A stretch of 64,000 bases of DNA from Agrocybe praecox (Eukaryota > Basidiomycota > Agaricomycetes > Agaricales > Agrocybaceae), in assembly GCA_964017145.1 (NCBI GenBank), contig OZ024840.1:1116001-1180000 (forward strand). The letters are read 5' to 3'. Below the pieces are notes generated by a model. It searched no databases. It worked only from the letters and a program-made list of their open reading frames with translations, and was not told the DNA's origin. The translations under genes were made by a program, and so were the position numbers. Of this stretch, positions 10,706 to 22,935 are shown in pieces. How positions within the stretch are numbered: position 1 is the first letter of the stretch; each line of letters begins with the position of its first letter.

Positions 10706-12079
10706 AAGCGCCATGACCATGGGGCTATCCAATGTCACTCTATTTGCCTCATTTCCATCGATTCCTTCACTAATATTCCTAGAAAATATGATTTTAGTAG
10801 TAGTGACTATAGTGCTTTATATTATGCCAGTTTTATGGCCAGAAAGGTGTTTTTTTCGTCAGTTTTAAAAAAATTAAAATAAAATAAAATACTCAGCTTC
10901 GAAACACAAATTCTGGGATACTCGAGGAGCACTGTGCGCTCACATTTTCTGTCCTCGCACGAGGATACGTGAGTGCCAATTGAGTTGTCAGTGGAATATA
11001 AATTTATGTTGCGTTTCTTTCTTGCATTCTCTATCAAAACACATCAAAAAGACAGACGAAAAAACACTTTGATCAAGTTCAAAAATCAATTCATGAAATA
11101 TACGGATGGCGGGGTTCGTTCAGATTAAGTATTTGAGTATTTGAAATTTGTAATTGAACTCGTTCCCACCTCGAGGAAGTTGATTCGGGTCAGACGCAAC
11201 TTTAAAGAATAAGAGCGAAAGAAACACTGTCATCATGATATTCACATCGTACATGTATACCCTTTCAACTGTGGCACTAAAATCAAAATGGCATCTCGAG
11301 GTGACTTTGAGATCTGCGCACTGGCAGCAAATATCTCCGAGGCATGTTGTTCTGATCGACCAGTCGATAAATGAAGTGGGTGGGAGTAAGTGTGGACAGA
11401 GAAGGAATCTTACGTTGTATTCGTAATTTTTTAACAGGTCGCAATTATCATTCTATCGCGAAAAGAGGTACGATTGAAGAGTTAGAATTCGGTCTTCGGC
11501 GGAGCGGCACTTCGGCACAAGCTTGCAACCCCAGTCACGACGCGTGACTGGGTCACCGCCACCTGCACTCTTTCCTTTCCACTCCAGCATCCAATTCCTA
11601 ACCGAACGCCTCATTACCATCGTTCGGTTTTTCCTTGCTACATCTCTGGCTATGTCTTTACAAATACCAATCTAAGCAGCAACTTGCCCACGCTAGAGCA
11701 GCATCCAAAATTTTCCCCACCCACCGCTCCCTATTCCTTTAAGGCTTTATGATATTGAAATTCGAAAGGAGTCGTTATATGACGAAGTTAGGACATGTTA
11801 TGGGCGCCTAAATTAAGGGCAGTTTTTGTTCGGTACCACAGTAAAACATGGATAATCCTGGTTTTATTCTACGACGTAATCCTTCATCAAAACGCTACTC
11901 TCTTTTGCCCCTTTGTAATTACCAAGGCTAGTTGGCCCATGTGAAATCAAATTGAAAATAAAAATAAAAATGCTAAACTACCCAGAGTCTCCGACAATAC
12001 CTTTTACTGGCAGAGTCATAATAAAATTTCCTGTTAACGCCTTCGAAGGATGGGACAGTCCCATCAAATTCTGTATACA
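10706..12079. other. Gene-poor interval with one strong palindrome
   Basis: No supported gene. A near-perfect hairpin at 11530-11552 has arms CCCAGTCACG and CGTGACTGGG around ACG. Confidence 0.4.
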
Positions 12080-12087
12080 CTGTCATG

Positions 12088-12726
12088 TAGGGCTGCGCAC
12101 CGAACCGTAACGGTATACGGCCGTATACATTACGGTACATATACGGGTACGGCACACCCGTAACCGTAACCGTAGGTGGTAATTGTCAGCCTCTACGATA
12201 CGGTTCGGTTAGAAATACGGCCATATACCGTCGGTATACGGTTACGGTAAAGCAATGAAGGTTATAAATATTAAATAAACTATATAAAAGCTGGATAGTG
12301 TAATAAATGTAACTACAATATAATATTAGTCACCTTCCTTCGAAAATGCAAAGGAAACGTGCTGCAGACGCCGTTTTACCGGCATTGAAACCTGTACCCT
12401 GGATTGTTTGCATGGCGGCCTTCCTTATTTGGCAAGGCCGACCGCAACCTGACCGTCCGAAATACAAGTTACACATATTTATTTGCTGTATGTCGCAAAT
12501 GCAATACCCATAGCCTGCCATGCGTTGAATTGAATCCACGGAGTTCATGCAATTTTAAACTCAACCGTATACGGCCGAATCGGCCGTCAATTGACGGTGC
12601 ATACGGGTCTCGAACCGTACCGTAGCCGTACCGTAGGATAAAAATATTTGGACCTCACGATACGGCTACGCAAGCCGAACCGTAGCACCCGTATGCCGTA
12701 GCCTACGGTAACGGTGCGCAGCCCTA
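12088..12726. mobile_element. hAT-type non-autonomous element (MITE), 639 bp
   Basis: Perfect 15-bp terminal inverted repeats TAGGGCTGCGCACCG (left) and CGGTGCGCAGCCCTA (right) are flanked by an exact 8-bp target duplication CTGTCATG (12080-12087 and 12727-12734). An 8-bp duplication with (C/T)AGGG termini is diagnostic for the hAT superfamily. Both subterminal regions are packed with ACCGTA/TACGGT words in both orientations, the type of repeated site hAT transposases bind. The central about 300 bp is AT-rich with no transposase domain. Intact duplication and termini suggest a fairly recent insertion that depends on a transposase elsewhere. Confidence 0.9.
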
Positions 12727-12734
12727 CTGTCATG

Positions 12735-13809
12735 CTCCGTCACTCAACAGATGGCATGTAGGTATCGTGGCAGAACAACTTCAATATCATCTTAATGTCC
12801 TCCTTAACCCGTGATTAATTCAATCATGCTACTAGAAGGATACATCTTTCTGGAATATTATCCACAGATATACACATTGACTTATAGGTCCTCATTTTGT
12901 TATGCACTGCATCAAATGATTCTCGGCTCGCTCTAAAGTGCTAATATACCGAATCATGTGCGCCACGGCCCACTCGGGCTTAATATAATTTACAACATTA
13001 TCCAACACTTACACCCTAAAGAACAACTGAGTAAGTGTTTAGATATAACCAACATACGTCAAATTTACGCGCCGGCGGTTGTTGATAATCAATCGCCTTG
13101 TAATCAATATCAATGATATCGATCATTGAGGATGGATACTAGGTGGTGTATTTATGCCTTCGACGTATATTTGCCGCCCCACTTGGTCAAGTTTGCCGGG
13201 TGGATTGCCATGGCGTTAAGAATACATTTCGCCCACCCACCACTCCCTATTACGGTTTTTATCCATTTCTGCGCCTCGTGACGCCCTGAGCATTCGCTTT
13301 TGTCTGCCATGTACTAGCCAGGTACAGCTACAACCCTCATCTTATTGAGCAGCGAGCTTTATGGTCCGTCGTAAATTTAAATTTAATTTTAAATTACCAG
13401 CCGTCTCATAGGAATAATCTTCGGGTCGAGGCGCCGAAACAGCAAAACCGGTTGCCCTCCCACCCATCACAGCGTGCTCGGACACCTGTGCAGACGGTCG
13501 GCTAGCTCAGGATGAGGGTGAAAAGTGCCGAGTTGCACTTTTACCCAAACAGTTTTCCTAACATGTTTTCTTAACTTCGTGCATTCGGAAAAATAGAAGG
13601 ACCCTCTTGATATTCTGATTCTACATGTCCTACGAAGCTTACAAGAAAGAGCGACAGACAAAGATTTCAACTTGGCTATTCTTTTCGATGCATGTGGGTT
13701 ATGTTTTACTATCTGGCAGAAAAAAATAGGTAAATCTATTCAGCAATTTTTTTTACTTGGAACAATATACAAAAGTAAGGTGATAAGACTTGTGACGAAA
13801 GAAGGGTGA
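12735..13809. other. Gene-poor interval
   Basis: No supported gene. There is a perfect inverted repeat TCAATGAT/ATCATTGA at 13110-13129. Otherwise it is AT-rich, serving as the 3' flank of the FunK1 gene. Confidence 0.4.
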
Positions 13810-16570
13810 TTATTTCTTAACACGTTTATGTTCCTTTTCGATGCTACTGCCAGCGGGCGCCGCCGAGCTTCCATCACCAGAAGCAGACGGCTCGTAAGAA
13901 TTATTAGAGCGTGCCCGTTTGCAACGCCCTGGAGCCTCTTGATTAGCTGTTTTGCCGGATGCTTCCGAAAGACGAACCCTCAAAGAATAATTGCGCCAAT
14001 TTGTGTTTTCTTTGGAATGGAGCAGTGCAAACATGGCTCGAAACCTTGCATGGATATGACAGTACGAGTTCATGTTGTCGAGCAAATCCTGTTCAACACG
14101 AAGGATGTAGTCATTCCACATCATCATCCGAAGATGTTCCATCCATGATATAAAAACATGGAGCTCTGGATCCAGGTTTGCAGTCAGTCTGCTTGTGATA
14201 GATTCTCGAAAGGAACGAGACCTCGCTTCTGAAAGTGACATTGTGTTCCTGAAAATCTTGTTGGCATAGCTGTGGGCTTCAGCATGCCGGCTGCGATAAG
14301 TTAAGGTCCATAGGACAATCCACCATAGTGATTCCAGATCGTGTTGAAAGTTATGTACGACGTAGACCGGCATGGTGCTGTCTCCAGAATTTAGCGAATT
14401 GAAATCACACGCGAATTTGCCTTCGTTTTGCTGTAAGGTCATATCCCATTGCTCGAGGGCTTTGCGACTGGTTCCGAGATACCACCCGTCGAGAATTTCG
14501 TGAGGCATAAAATAGGGAGTCCCCTGGAATAGAAGACGGGGAACATGAGATCGAATAATACACTGCGAGTACAAATTGGACGTACTGTCTTTGGTTCCTT
14601 TGAAGCTCCGAAACCCTGTGGGGGTGGAAAACGCTTGGCATATTCAAGGTCTGACAATTTTGCCATCCAGGGGTCATTCTCTTGAGCTTTGTAAGCCAAA
14701 ATATTGCCTGAGCTGATATCACGATGGACCCAGCCAGCACAAAACAGAAGCTGTAAGGCTGAAACTCAGAAGTAAGGTCTCTGGAAGAGATAAGAGATAA
14801 GATACATTTTGAACATACGAATGAGGGTTTGTGCTGCAACATCAATTACTTCCCCAAGTGTGCCCAACTTCCCAAGGGCAACACAATTTTCCTCAAAAAC
14901 CACCCTATATTGTTTCTTCTGCGCATACACTCGATTGATATCTTGGACAGCAGCATTGGGGTGCAGCGGATGTAGCTTGGTAGATGCAGTAAGAGTGGCA
15001 CGTCCAGTTTGTGCCCTATTGCCCGATGTTGACGACCTGTTGACGGGACTGTTGAATAGCCCCTTTGCCCTTACAGCGCCCTGGGCTACTTCTTTCGTCT
15101 TGTCTCCCGTGTAGTCGGTTTCGATATTAAGAAAATATCGCTTGTAGGCTTGACTGTCGACAATCTCCTGATGAGCCTCCTTGAATTTTTTGAGCTTGGC
15201 TTTTGTCGGGGGCAACGAAGGGAGACGCCAGAAGTTTTCGATATCATTGAAGATACTGTTTTGTATCTCCTTCTCAGTGAAGACGCCTACGTCGAGCCAG
15301 ACATCCTTGAGAACACATGTGCTACCGGCGGAGACAGGTGCAGCATCGCTGGCAGATGACTTCACTTCTTCAACTAGCCAAACTCGAGCCATTCGTCCTG
15401 TTATGTTGTTAGAACGATACTCGGAGATGGTGTCGATGGTGCGGAAGAAACGCGGCTCGTCGTCTGTGATGGTGCTTGGGATTTGATAGGTATATTTTCC
15501 ATCATCGTGTCTTGTGATCATACTATCGTAACCCATCTCTTCCCATGTGGCAAACATGAAGGACATGAAAACCTTGATTAATAGAGCCGGATCCTATCAA
15601 GTTCATCAGTGTTGCGGTTCCAAGACTGAGAAATAGCAATGTACCTTCACGAAGTCGACCGGTTTAGACACTGCCAAATGAGATTGAGAGAAATACCATA
15701 ATCTCAATTCGTTCGCCTCGATGGTGAGCTGAAATAAATGTTCAATAGTGGTCTTAAAACAAGTGAATGTCACGCATGCGGCGTACGTACCCCAAACGAG
15801 AACATACGACGAACGTCATCATTCATCACTTGTACCATGGCCGATACGACTTGCTGAACGTTCTGAAAAATGAAATTTAACAACCAACTCAAGGCACATT
15901 CAAACGTCAAGGAGAAATTGAGGCGCACCCTACACCTATCCTCCGATGTTTTCTTCACCTTCCATTCACAAGCCACCGGAATATTCGCAGTGTGATGTTC
16001 GAGCCTGGTTTTCTTCTGAGTATGCCTGATATTGATCCCTGGGACGGCGCCCTGCAGTTCTGGTCGTGTATTGAGACCATCACTTGGGACTGAAAGAGGG
16101 TTCTCAATAGGAGGAAAGCACGAGTCCAGAGGCCCTACACCAGAATCAGGAGCGTCTTTCTCTGGGCCGTGAAGGTGACAGTCCAGCGGCAAAAAACAGG
16201 CATCAATTGTGTTCGTAGAGCCTTCAATATCTGACTCGATGGCTCTGTCTGGGCAGTCGTAGTATGTGAATCCAAGTTCGCGACCTTCAATGTCGCTCTC
16301 TTCGATGTACTTAGAGATTGGAACTAAATGGGAAAAGACCCTTTTTTCTGTTGTGAAAGAAAGATCGTGAAAATCAGTAAACCATTCGTGAGCTCCCTTA
16401 GTATCATCATCAGGATCAGCAGGGATCCGAGTGAGTACAGGGCCTTCGCCGTCTCCGCGGTCTTTGGCCATTCGGTCCATACATGTCTTGACGTCCGCGT
16501 CGCTGGGGACAAATGGACAATATGTCCTTAAGTGTTCCTCCACATCACAAATAACAATATCCCTGTCCAT
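13810..16570 (-). CDS. FunK1 fungal-type protein kinase
   Basis: This is a kinase of the FunK1 family, expanded in Agaricomycetes, with unknown substrates and about 800 residues in this model. Exons read in frame on the minus strand. The N-terminal FunK1 region (16570-15931, CPFVPSDADV) is followed by NVQQVVSAMVQVM, then LTIEANELRLWYF, then a long exon 15592 to about 14822 with the N-lobe region. Next comes the catalytic-loop exon with GWVHRDISSGNIL and LSDLEYAKRF, where a DLE triplet replaces DFG as is usual in this family. The last exon (14531-13810) starts GTPYFMPHEI, the activation-segment end, and continues through FQHDLESLWWIVLWTL. The C terminus is Ser-rich and basic. A stop follows directly. 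The N terminus probably starts in an upstream exon: in-frame QIGKE before the ATG aligns with QIATE in the paralogue at 54 kb, and a conserved flank reaches 17100. All kinase motifs are present, so it may be active. Confidence 0.85.
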
Positions 16571-17579
16571 CTCCTTTCCAATCTGTGGGCGTAGACCGTC
16601 GTGCTACCGTTTGTGCGATTTGTGCCAATGGGTTCGGTGTTTCTGCGAGCAACAGTAGTATAGCATTCATGCAGAAAATGACTATGATGTGAATTACTTG
16701 TTATTGTTGTTGGATTTTTTATTTGTGGCTCCTTGATTAAGAGTTGGTAAGCTGAATTATATCAGTACCAGTCATTGTAAATTTGTATAGTTTCGTCAAC
16801 AAGGCTTACTGGTCGTTGAATTGGGTGGGACCGACGGTGGCGCGGATTCTGCTCCACGATGTAGCACTGAAAGTTCAAGGACTGCAAGGCGATGAAGCTC
16901 ACTCAGAAGGCTGCGCCATTGCGAAAGATGTTTGGCATTTAGGATGCCATTTTGGCAGTCCCTAAGTATCGATTCAGTGAAAGCCCTGTAATCGTTACAT
17001 CGTTCGAGCCAATTCTGATGCACGTGGTCGCGATTTCACACGGGCCGCCGTAGCATCCAAACCGAAGATTTCCCGAAGCCACGTTTTCACCCAACGTTCT
17101 TCGCTTCGGCTAAGTTTCGGCACAGAGATACATATCTGTAAATTCTGCAAATCCTACAGGAGAAATACGACGATAACAGACGCCCACAAAGTAGAGACAT
17201 ATGGGCATGTAAAGTATGTATAAAAGACCAATAACAGGTTACAGAAGGAATTGGAGACAGAGGACGTCCCACATTTTCAATAAATAGATATACCTATCGA
17301 GTACCCGAAAGTCGCTCCCCGGTTCTAGCCATTGGCGAGCGTCGGAAGTTCGAGCGTCTGTATGGTGTGAACATCATAGAAATAAGGATGGAAGAAAGGG
17401 CGAGGGGTCAGAAATATAAAAGAAAAAATAAAAGTCTGACCCGCTCGAGAACGAAAACATCGAAACACACTCGAGAAAGGGACACAGCCAGACTTTAAAG
17501 TAATAAAAATTTGAGGTATTGAGAGAAGTACCATTGGTCTCAGCGCTCAAACCCAAAGCCCATTCCCAAAAAACGACCT
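16571..17579 (-). other. FunK1 5' flank with possible upstream exon
   Basis: Positions 16790-17100 align with the flank of the FunK1 pseudogene at 54370-54620. The shared segment on the minus strand encodes FTESILRDCQN here and FTELILKDCQN there, which suggests a real 5' exon rather than random flank. How it splices to the exon ending at 16570 could not be settled. From 17100 to 17579 nothing coding was seen. Confidence 0.4.
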
Positions 17580-17629
17580 CGCCTTGAGCCTCACACTGGC
17601 CAACATGGCCTAGTACATGGCTTCTCCCA

Positions 17630-19162
17630 CCTGCTGCTGCTGCTGCGGTGAATTTTTAATCCTCTCAAGCACACCGGCGAGCGCATCCATCGTCAGCTCT
17701 GGATGAACCTGGAGGTTCTCCTGCAGCGACTCGTGGAGCTCCCCAGACTCTTCAGCGCGTCGGGTGATTTTGGCGATGTCCCCTAAGAGAGGGATTAGTC
17801 TATTATCTGCGGAACAGATAGAAATAAGTGGGAATGCCCCAATAACCCATGATACGCCAGGGCAATAGCTAAATGAACAGCCTCAACCTCCGTTTCTTGA
17901 TGTTCCAAAAGAGCAGCAACGGCCAACAAAAGAGCCTGTGCACATACGAGCGTTAATAACCACGCAAAAAAACAATCATAAAAGAGGGAGAAAGAGAGGA
18001 CAACCCACCCTCTCAAATGGCCCACACATGAGCAAAACGCCCACCTACACACCCCTACTCCCGTTTGCATGGTTCGCAGGGCCGTCGAAGTGGCGCTCGC
18101 CAACCCAAGAAAGATTTCCGTCAGCCCGCATAGACGCGGCCGGCTTCGTCTTCGCCTACCTATGAGTGCACAGCACGAAATGCTTGTTTATTAGCACAAG
18201 TAGGTTACGGAGAAGTAAGGAGGAAGAAGGTGAAGATGAAAAGAAACATACCATAGAAAACTAGAACCAAAGTCAATCCTCCAGTCGTCGTAACCAACCG
18301 CACACTCCTCCTTGCCGGCTCCATCTTGCCCATGAGCTTGCACAGCGCCAGTTTGAACGGTTCCGCCGTGGATGTGCGTGTTGTATACCGCTTGGGGGTG
18401 GTCCCTGTGCGCTCTTGGTAGTCTGTGTGTGTTGTTAGTGGAATATAATTAAAACTAATGGATAATGCGCACTCGTCACGGAGACTCGATCCCAGTGCAA
18501 GTGCAGAAGAGTGCTACGAGGCTGGCTTCGCGGTTCTCGATCGCCTGTTGTTATTTCGTTGCCCCGTATTTACCGCAGTGGATGGTTCGGCTGAGCAGAG
18601 GACACCTGAAGAAACCTACTAAACAAAAGAAACAATTTAAAAGGCTTCTATGCGTCAGAAAGCCCTTACCCCCAAAGTACTCTTCCCAAGCGCACTCGCT
18701 CTAAGGACGTGCCCCCCCCCGCACGCTCAGCACTTGCTGCACGATCCCCTAGCCTCTCAAACATATGCCTCTTCTCCGCCTCCAAGTCGCGCTGCCTGTG
18801 TTCCTGCGACATCAGTGTCTTGTAGCGGTTGGAGTGGTGAGGGTGAGGTCGATGTGTTCGGGTGCGCGATGGAGTTTGCTAGGGTAGATGCATCGATGTG
18901 GGCTTGTTCTAAAAGGTAGTTCCTATATACAGTGGAAAAATAAATTAATATCCCGTTTATGTTGAAAAGAACAAAAAAAGAAAACAAAAACACGACTCAC
19001 GCGCGATCTGCGTCCTTTGAAGTTCCCGGTTGACGAGAGACGAGACGACGAGAAAGAGGCCCAATTTGGTCAAGGAAGAGGTTCATAGAAGAAAGATCGG
19101 GTTTTAATAAATGAGATGTGAGATTTTTGGACGAGGTCAGCAATGCAGAAAGATCGGCGGCC
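17630..19162 (-). pseudogene. Nup93/Nic96 pseudogene with multiple internal deletions
   Basis: Read on the minus strand, this copy starts with MAADLSALLTSSKNLTSHL at 19162, nearly identical to the intact Nup93 start, and keeps the first exon and intron. After DTDVAG about 100 bp are missing, with a short GCAGGAA-type microhomology at the junction. After VSSAQPN it jumps to the QQAIENREAS region, losing the central exons. It then keeps pieces around RRSVRLVTTT and LAIALAYHGLL and the C-terminal helix near 17640-17730, but lacks the about 300-residue block before it. It cannot encode a pore scaffold. Its promoter is interrupted by the TIR element at 19204-20434. Confidence 0.85.
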
Positions 19163-19203
19163 ATGATGATGTTCAGTTGAAAGTCCAATTTGGCTGCCCT
19201 TGA

Positions 19204-20434
19204 CACGGCGGACATTTAACTGTCCAGTCACGCCGCGGATTGTGCCGTCCAGTTACCTGTCCAATTACAAGGTGCTGTGACGATGAGTGGTGACAGATGC
19301 CGTTTTCTGCCGAATGAACTATAATCAGTAAAAATTCAACAATTATTGGCGCCCACCTGACTATATTAATTTCGATAATAGCTCTAAACACTTGATATAT
19401 ACTGATATCTAAAAATTCCTGCCAATGGATACATTCCAACAGCATGGCCACCCTTTAATATTTTTATGGGTACAGGTTATGAATTCGCTTTTTTGAATTT
19501 TGCAAGATGAAAGCATGTGAGTTTATTTTGTCAGAAAACTTACTGGGGTGAGCCTGTACCCTCTACACACAACTCAATCTAGAATATAGGGCAATGGTAC
19601 ATAGAATGTCAGCGGAAAGTTACCAACGAAATCCTCGAGCGTCACTGCCGAAATTAGCGCGTGACGGCTTGTGATTGGACAGGTACATTCTTAGTGCTGC
19701 CGTAGAGTGCAGTGCAGTCGGCTTTGTAGCCGCCTCGTGGCACTGCATTACGCCTCACTGTGACATGCAGTTGCTGCAAGTTGACTGTGAAGTTTGTTCT
19801 CACGATCACCAAAAAACATCTTTATGGACTATTTCTTGCAATTTCTGCTAGGTTTTTGCAGTTTTTCTGCTTTTCGAAAAATTAAACATATATGCTTGTT
19901 AGTCCGTCAAGAAAAGTGGAGGATTTTTCGATTGGATCGCCCTTTAAAAGAGCAGAAAGCAAAATCCATATTTTCTCGGGTTTCTTCGGACTTCCTTACA
20001 TAGTGCACTATTTTTAATTTGTATACTTGAAACGCGATGACGTCTGCCCGAACACGAGCATTTGGAAAATAAAAGATACAGGAAGACAAGATTGTCGAAT
20101 ATGCTTAAAAATTACAGGATACCAAGTTAGACCATATGGCTAAAATAATGTCAAGTTTTGGGGACTACCCCAGACCGATCTGTCCTCCAGGAAGAAAAAA
20201 CAGTGTGGCTACCGACCGGAACAACGTTATTCGGTTTCAATAGCACGGACTGCAAGAGCCTGCACAGTGACTTCATCAACGCTTCACCGTGCTTTGTAGC
20301 GTGTCGGAGATCAAAATCTTGCAGTGCAGTCACAGTCACTACAAAGTCACCGCACTGCGGCGGCAGCACTATACATTCTCCGTAAACGGACAGCACAAGC
20401 CGCGGCGTGACTGGACAGTTAAATGTCCGCCGTG
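19204..20434. mobile_element. 1.23-kb non-autonomous TIR DNA transposon
   Basis: Terminal inverted repeats of 47 bp differ at two positions, and the outer 35 bases are identical (ends CACGGCGGACATTTAACTG...). They are flanked by a 3-bp duplication TGA (19201-19203 and 20435-20437). The intact Nup93 promoter near 48000-48050 matches both flanks without the insertion, giving a paralogous empty site. The interior has no transposase domain. CAC-ending termini with a 3-bp duplication are compatible with a CMC/EnSpm-like or other TIR superfamily; the superfamily is uncertain. Confidence 0.85.
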
Positions 20435-20737
20435 TGACGTGAGCACGACAAAACACAAGCACGTGACCACAAGCCCATCTTTTCCCACGACTTCTGTCTT
20501 GCGGGAACACTTGAGAGCGCGCTCGATAATACTCATCGCAAAATTTGTGTCTCAAAGCTAATTCGCAGACTAGTTCACTTGCGGCGCTTTGGTCCGCGGC
20601 AGGTAAACGCGGGCTTTGAATTTTGATTTTTCATCGCGGGTATGCCCTGTAATCTCTATAAGCCATGTATGTAGTTCCAACGAATCTTATTACACGATGA
20701 CCTACGTAGTAATCGTGAGGTATTACTTTGGATTGGA

Positions 20738-22240
20738 TTTGAGTTTGATGGGCATGTACAATAACATAATACGTCTACAAGTGAGAGAGAGAAGGAATTT
20801 GTTGTGCTATATTAAATACTGATCTTATTGATCTCATGTTAGGTTAACTCTTAGTATATAAATAGGTTATAACTTACAAAACGTGAAACAAGAGGAGCCG
20901 TGAATCATAAAATAGGTGTGCGTCGAACTAAGACGTGATCTTTGAGTGATTTTTAACTACAGTCTGGATATCGGAACGTGACCACAGTCATAAGGGTCAT
21001 AAACGATGAACTGCAAGGGGTTAAGAATGCTGTTGGTGGCCAATGATTAAAGAGGGAACATACCAGTAATATCTCGCCAATCAAACTTCAGATGTTGAGA
21101 AGGGATGTAAGCTCCACAGAGGGCTACGCCACTAGATATGCAATGATACCAGTCCCTACTAAAATTATCAAAATCTAGTATCGATGTTCGATAGAAAAAC
21201 AAGCAGCTTACTTCGAATGAACGGGATTGAGCTTGGTGAGAGTCAACAGATTACCAGACGATACAACCATTCGATATGTATTGTAATAGTCACTCGATGT
21301 CGTTCTAAACATATAAGATCAGTAGAGGGACAAGAGGAGTAGAGATCTTAGCTGATAATACAGAGCGGGGTATACGTCTGACTCACTGAGAGAGATACTT
21401 GAGTACAAAGGATAATATAAGGGAACTGTAGACTCACTTTTGAATAAACACCGCAGACCTGACCAGAGTGCAACAATCCAATCCAATCCATCCAGCTTCA
21501 ATGCTTACCCTCCAAGACTCGCAGAGGTGGTGACACGCTATAGAGACCCCGTCTTACCCGTCGGCGTTCCATCAGGGCAGTGTTCAAGATGTTCTACGAC
21601 GACTCTCAACTACGAGCCTTGTCTTGATGGAGGGGACACATCCAGATAAGAGTGCGAGTCCTGCGAATCCCCGGTCGTCCACGTTACGAACGCCAGAGCC
21701 AGACAGACTTCCCGGCTTGGGTCACCGGCCGCACAGTCGTCTGTCTGGTGGAAGCGGTGCTGCATATTCGAAGCTGTTTGGATGGATATGGACCTGTTGC
21801 ATGTTCTGGTTTGTGTTAGGCGATGTTGATGAAGGCGAGGTCTTCGTCGATGATGACTATCGATGGATATGACGATTATATGATAGTAAAGGGCGATATA
21901 GATGTATATCGCCCAATAGCGAGATGGTAAATTTCCTGAGGCTGCCCTTCATGGTCGTGGAAGGGAAGAAGAAAGAATGGGGAAGAACGAATCGGATTGC
22001 AGGTTTTTATATCTGATAAATTTACGCGTGTTTGTACATGCACACAAAACCACATGAGGCACCGGCTCTTGTATGTCATGTCTTTTGTTTTTTGTCAGCC
22101 ACCTTTTTTTTAATTGAGTAGATTGGTTCCCCGTTTCGGTACCGTACCGCGCGTTGACATGATCTCCTTACATCACGTGAATAGTTTAGCTGCTAGTAGT
22201 CAATGCCCAAGAAAATAATTTCAAACTTTCTCGAGGAGAT
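20738..22240 (+). repeat. Repeat family R, copy A (~1.5 kb)
   Basis: It is collinear over its whole length with R copies B (45912-47405, reversed) and C (55042-56545). Landmarks in order are CATAATACGTCTAC, ATATCTCGCCA, GATCTTAGCTGATAATACAG, GACCCCGTCTTACCCGTCGG, GTGTCCC(C)TCATC (reverse), a 10-bp-arm hairpin GGGCGATATA/TATATCGCCC, and a promoter-like TATAAAAACC on the reverse strand. No transposase, reverse transcriptase or terminal inverted repeat was found. It lies upstream of the Nup93 pseudogene exactly as copy B lies upstream of the intact Nup93. Confidence 0.8.
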
Positions 22241-22935
22241 GGCGTTTACAAACCGAAGCACCTGCAGATGAAAGGTATAGTTTTATTACTATACTATCAA
22301 GCAAATGCCCATGTTCGTGTGTACATGTTTCTTTTTGCTCCTCTTTTTGTAAATCTTATTGTTCTTTTCACTCAATCTCTCATTTTGACGACCGAGTATG
22401 TTCGATAAGGAATTTTCTTTCAAAGAATTCTCAGTCGGATCATCGATACTAAGCAAGACGGCAGAGTGCTCAATCGAGGGAACATACACGATATGTGAAC
22501 CTAAGAGCATATGTCACTGGTTACACTATCAGGATTCTAATTCTCCGACGTACCTGCATGATCCCGAATGCAACGAATGAGAACTATGTTTAGTGGATAA
22601 TTGATCACTGTATGACAATATTAGGCGACCTCTCTGGACTGGTACAAAGCACACTGTACAGCTGTGAGTACCGAATCCACAAATCTTTCTCTAGAATCAT
22701 GTTGGCAATATCTGGGGATTGTATAATGGCCAACGCTCGAGGTGTTCAGAACTGCGCCGCTCTTTGTACGTTGGCAACCCGAAAGGTTGTCTGTAAAGAC
22801 GAGCAACTTCAGATGCGGGGCGTTCTGGAAAAGGTTTTCTCAAGGCACAGCAATGCCCTGTCATCATCATTCTATGCTGCTTCGTACCCTTGAACTTTCA
22901 TTCAAGTCTCTAATTTACCCCTATTCATAGCACTG
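22241..22935. other. Intergenic region, P450 3' flank
   Basis: No supported gene on either strand; several short ORFs lack domains. Confidence 0.4.

Noticed and set aside
12330..12548. hAT transposase remnant inside the MITE
   Set aside because: The 72-codon frame has Cys residues but no BED or hAT dimerisation signature.
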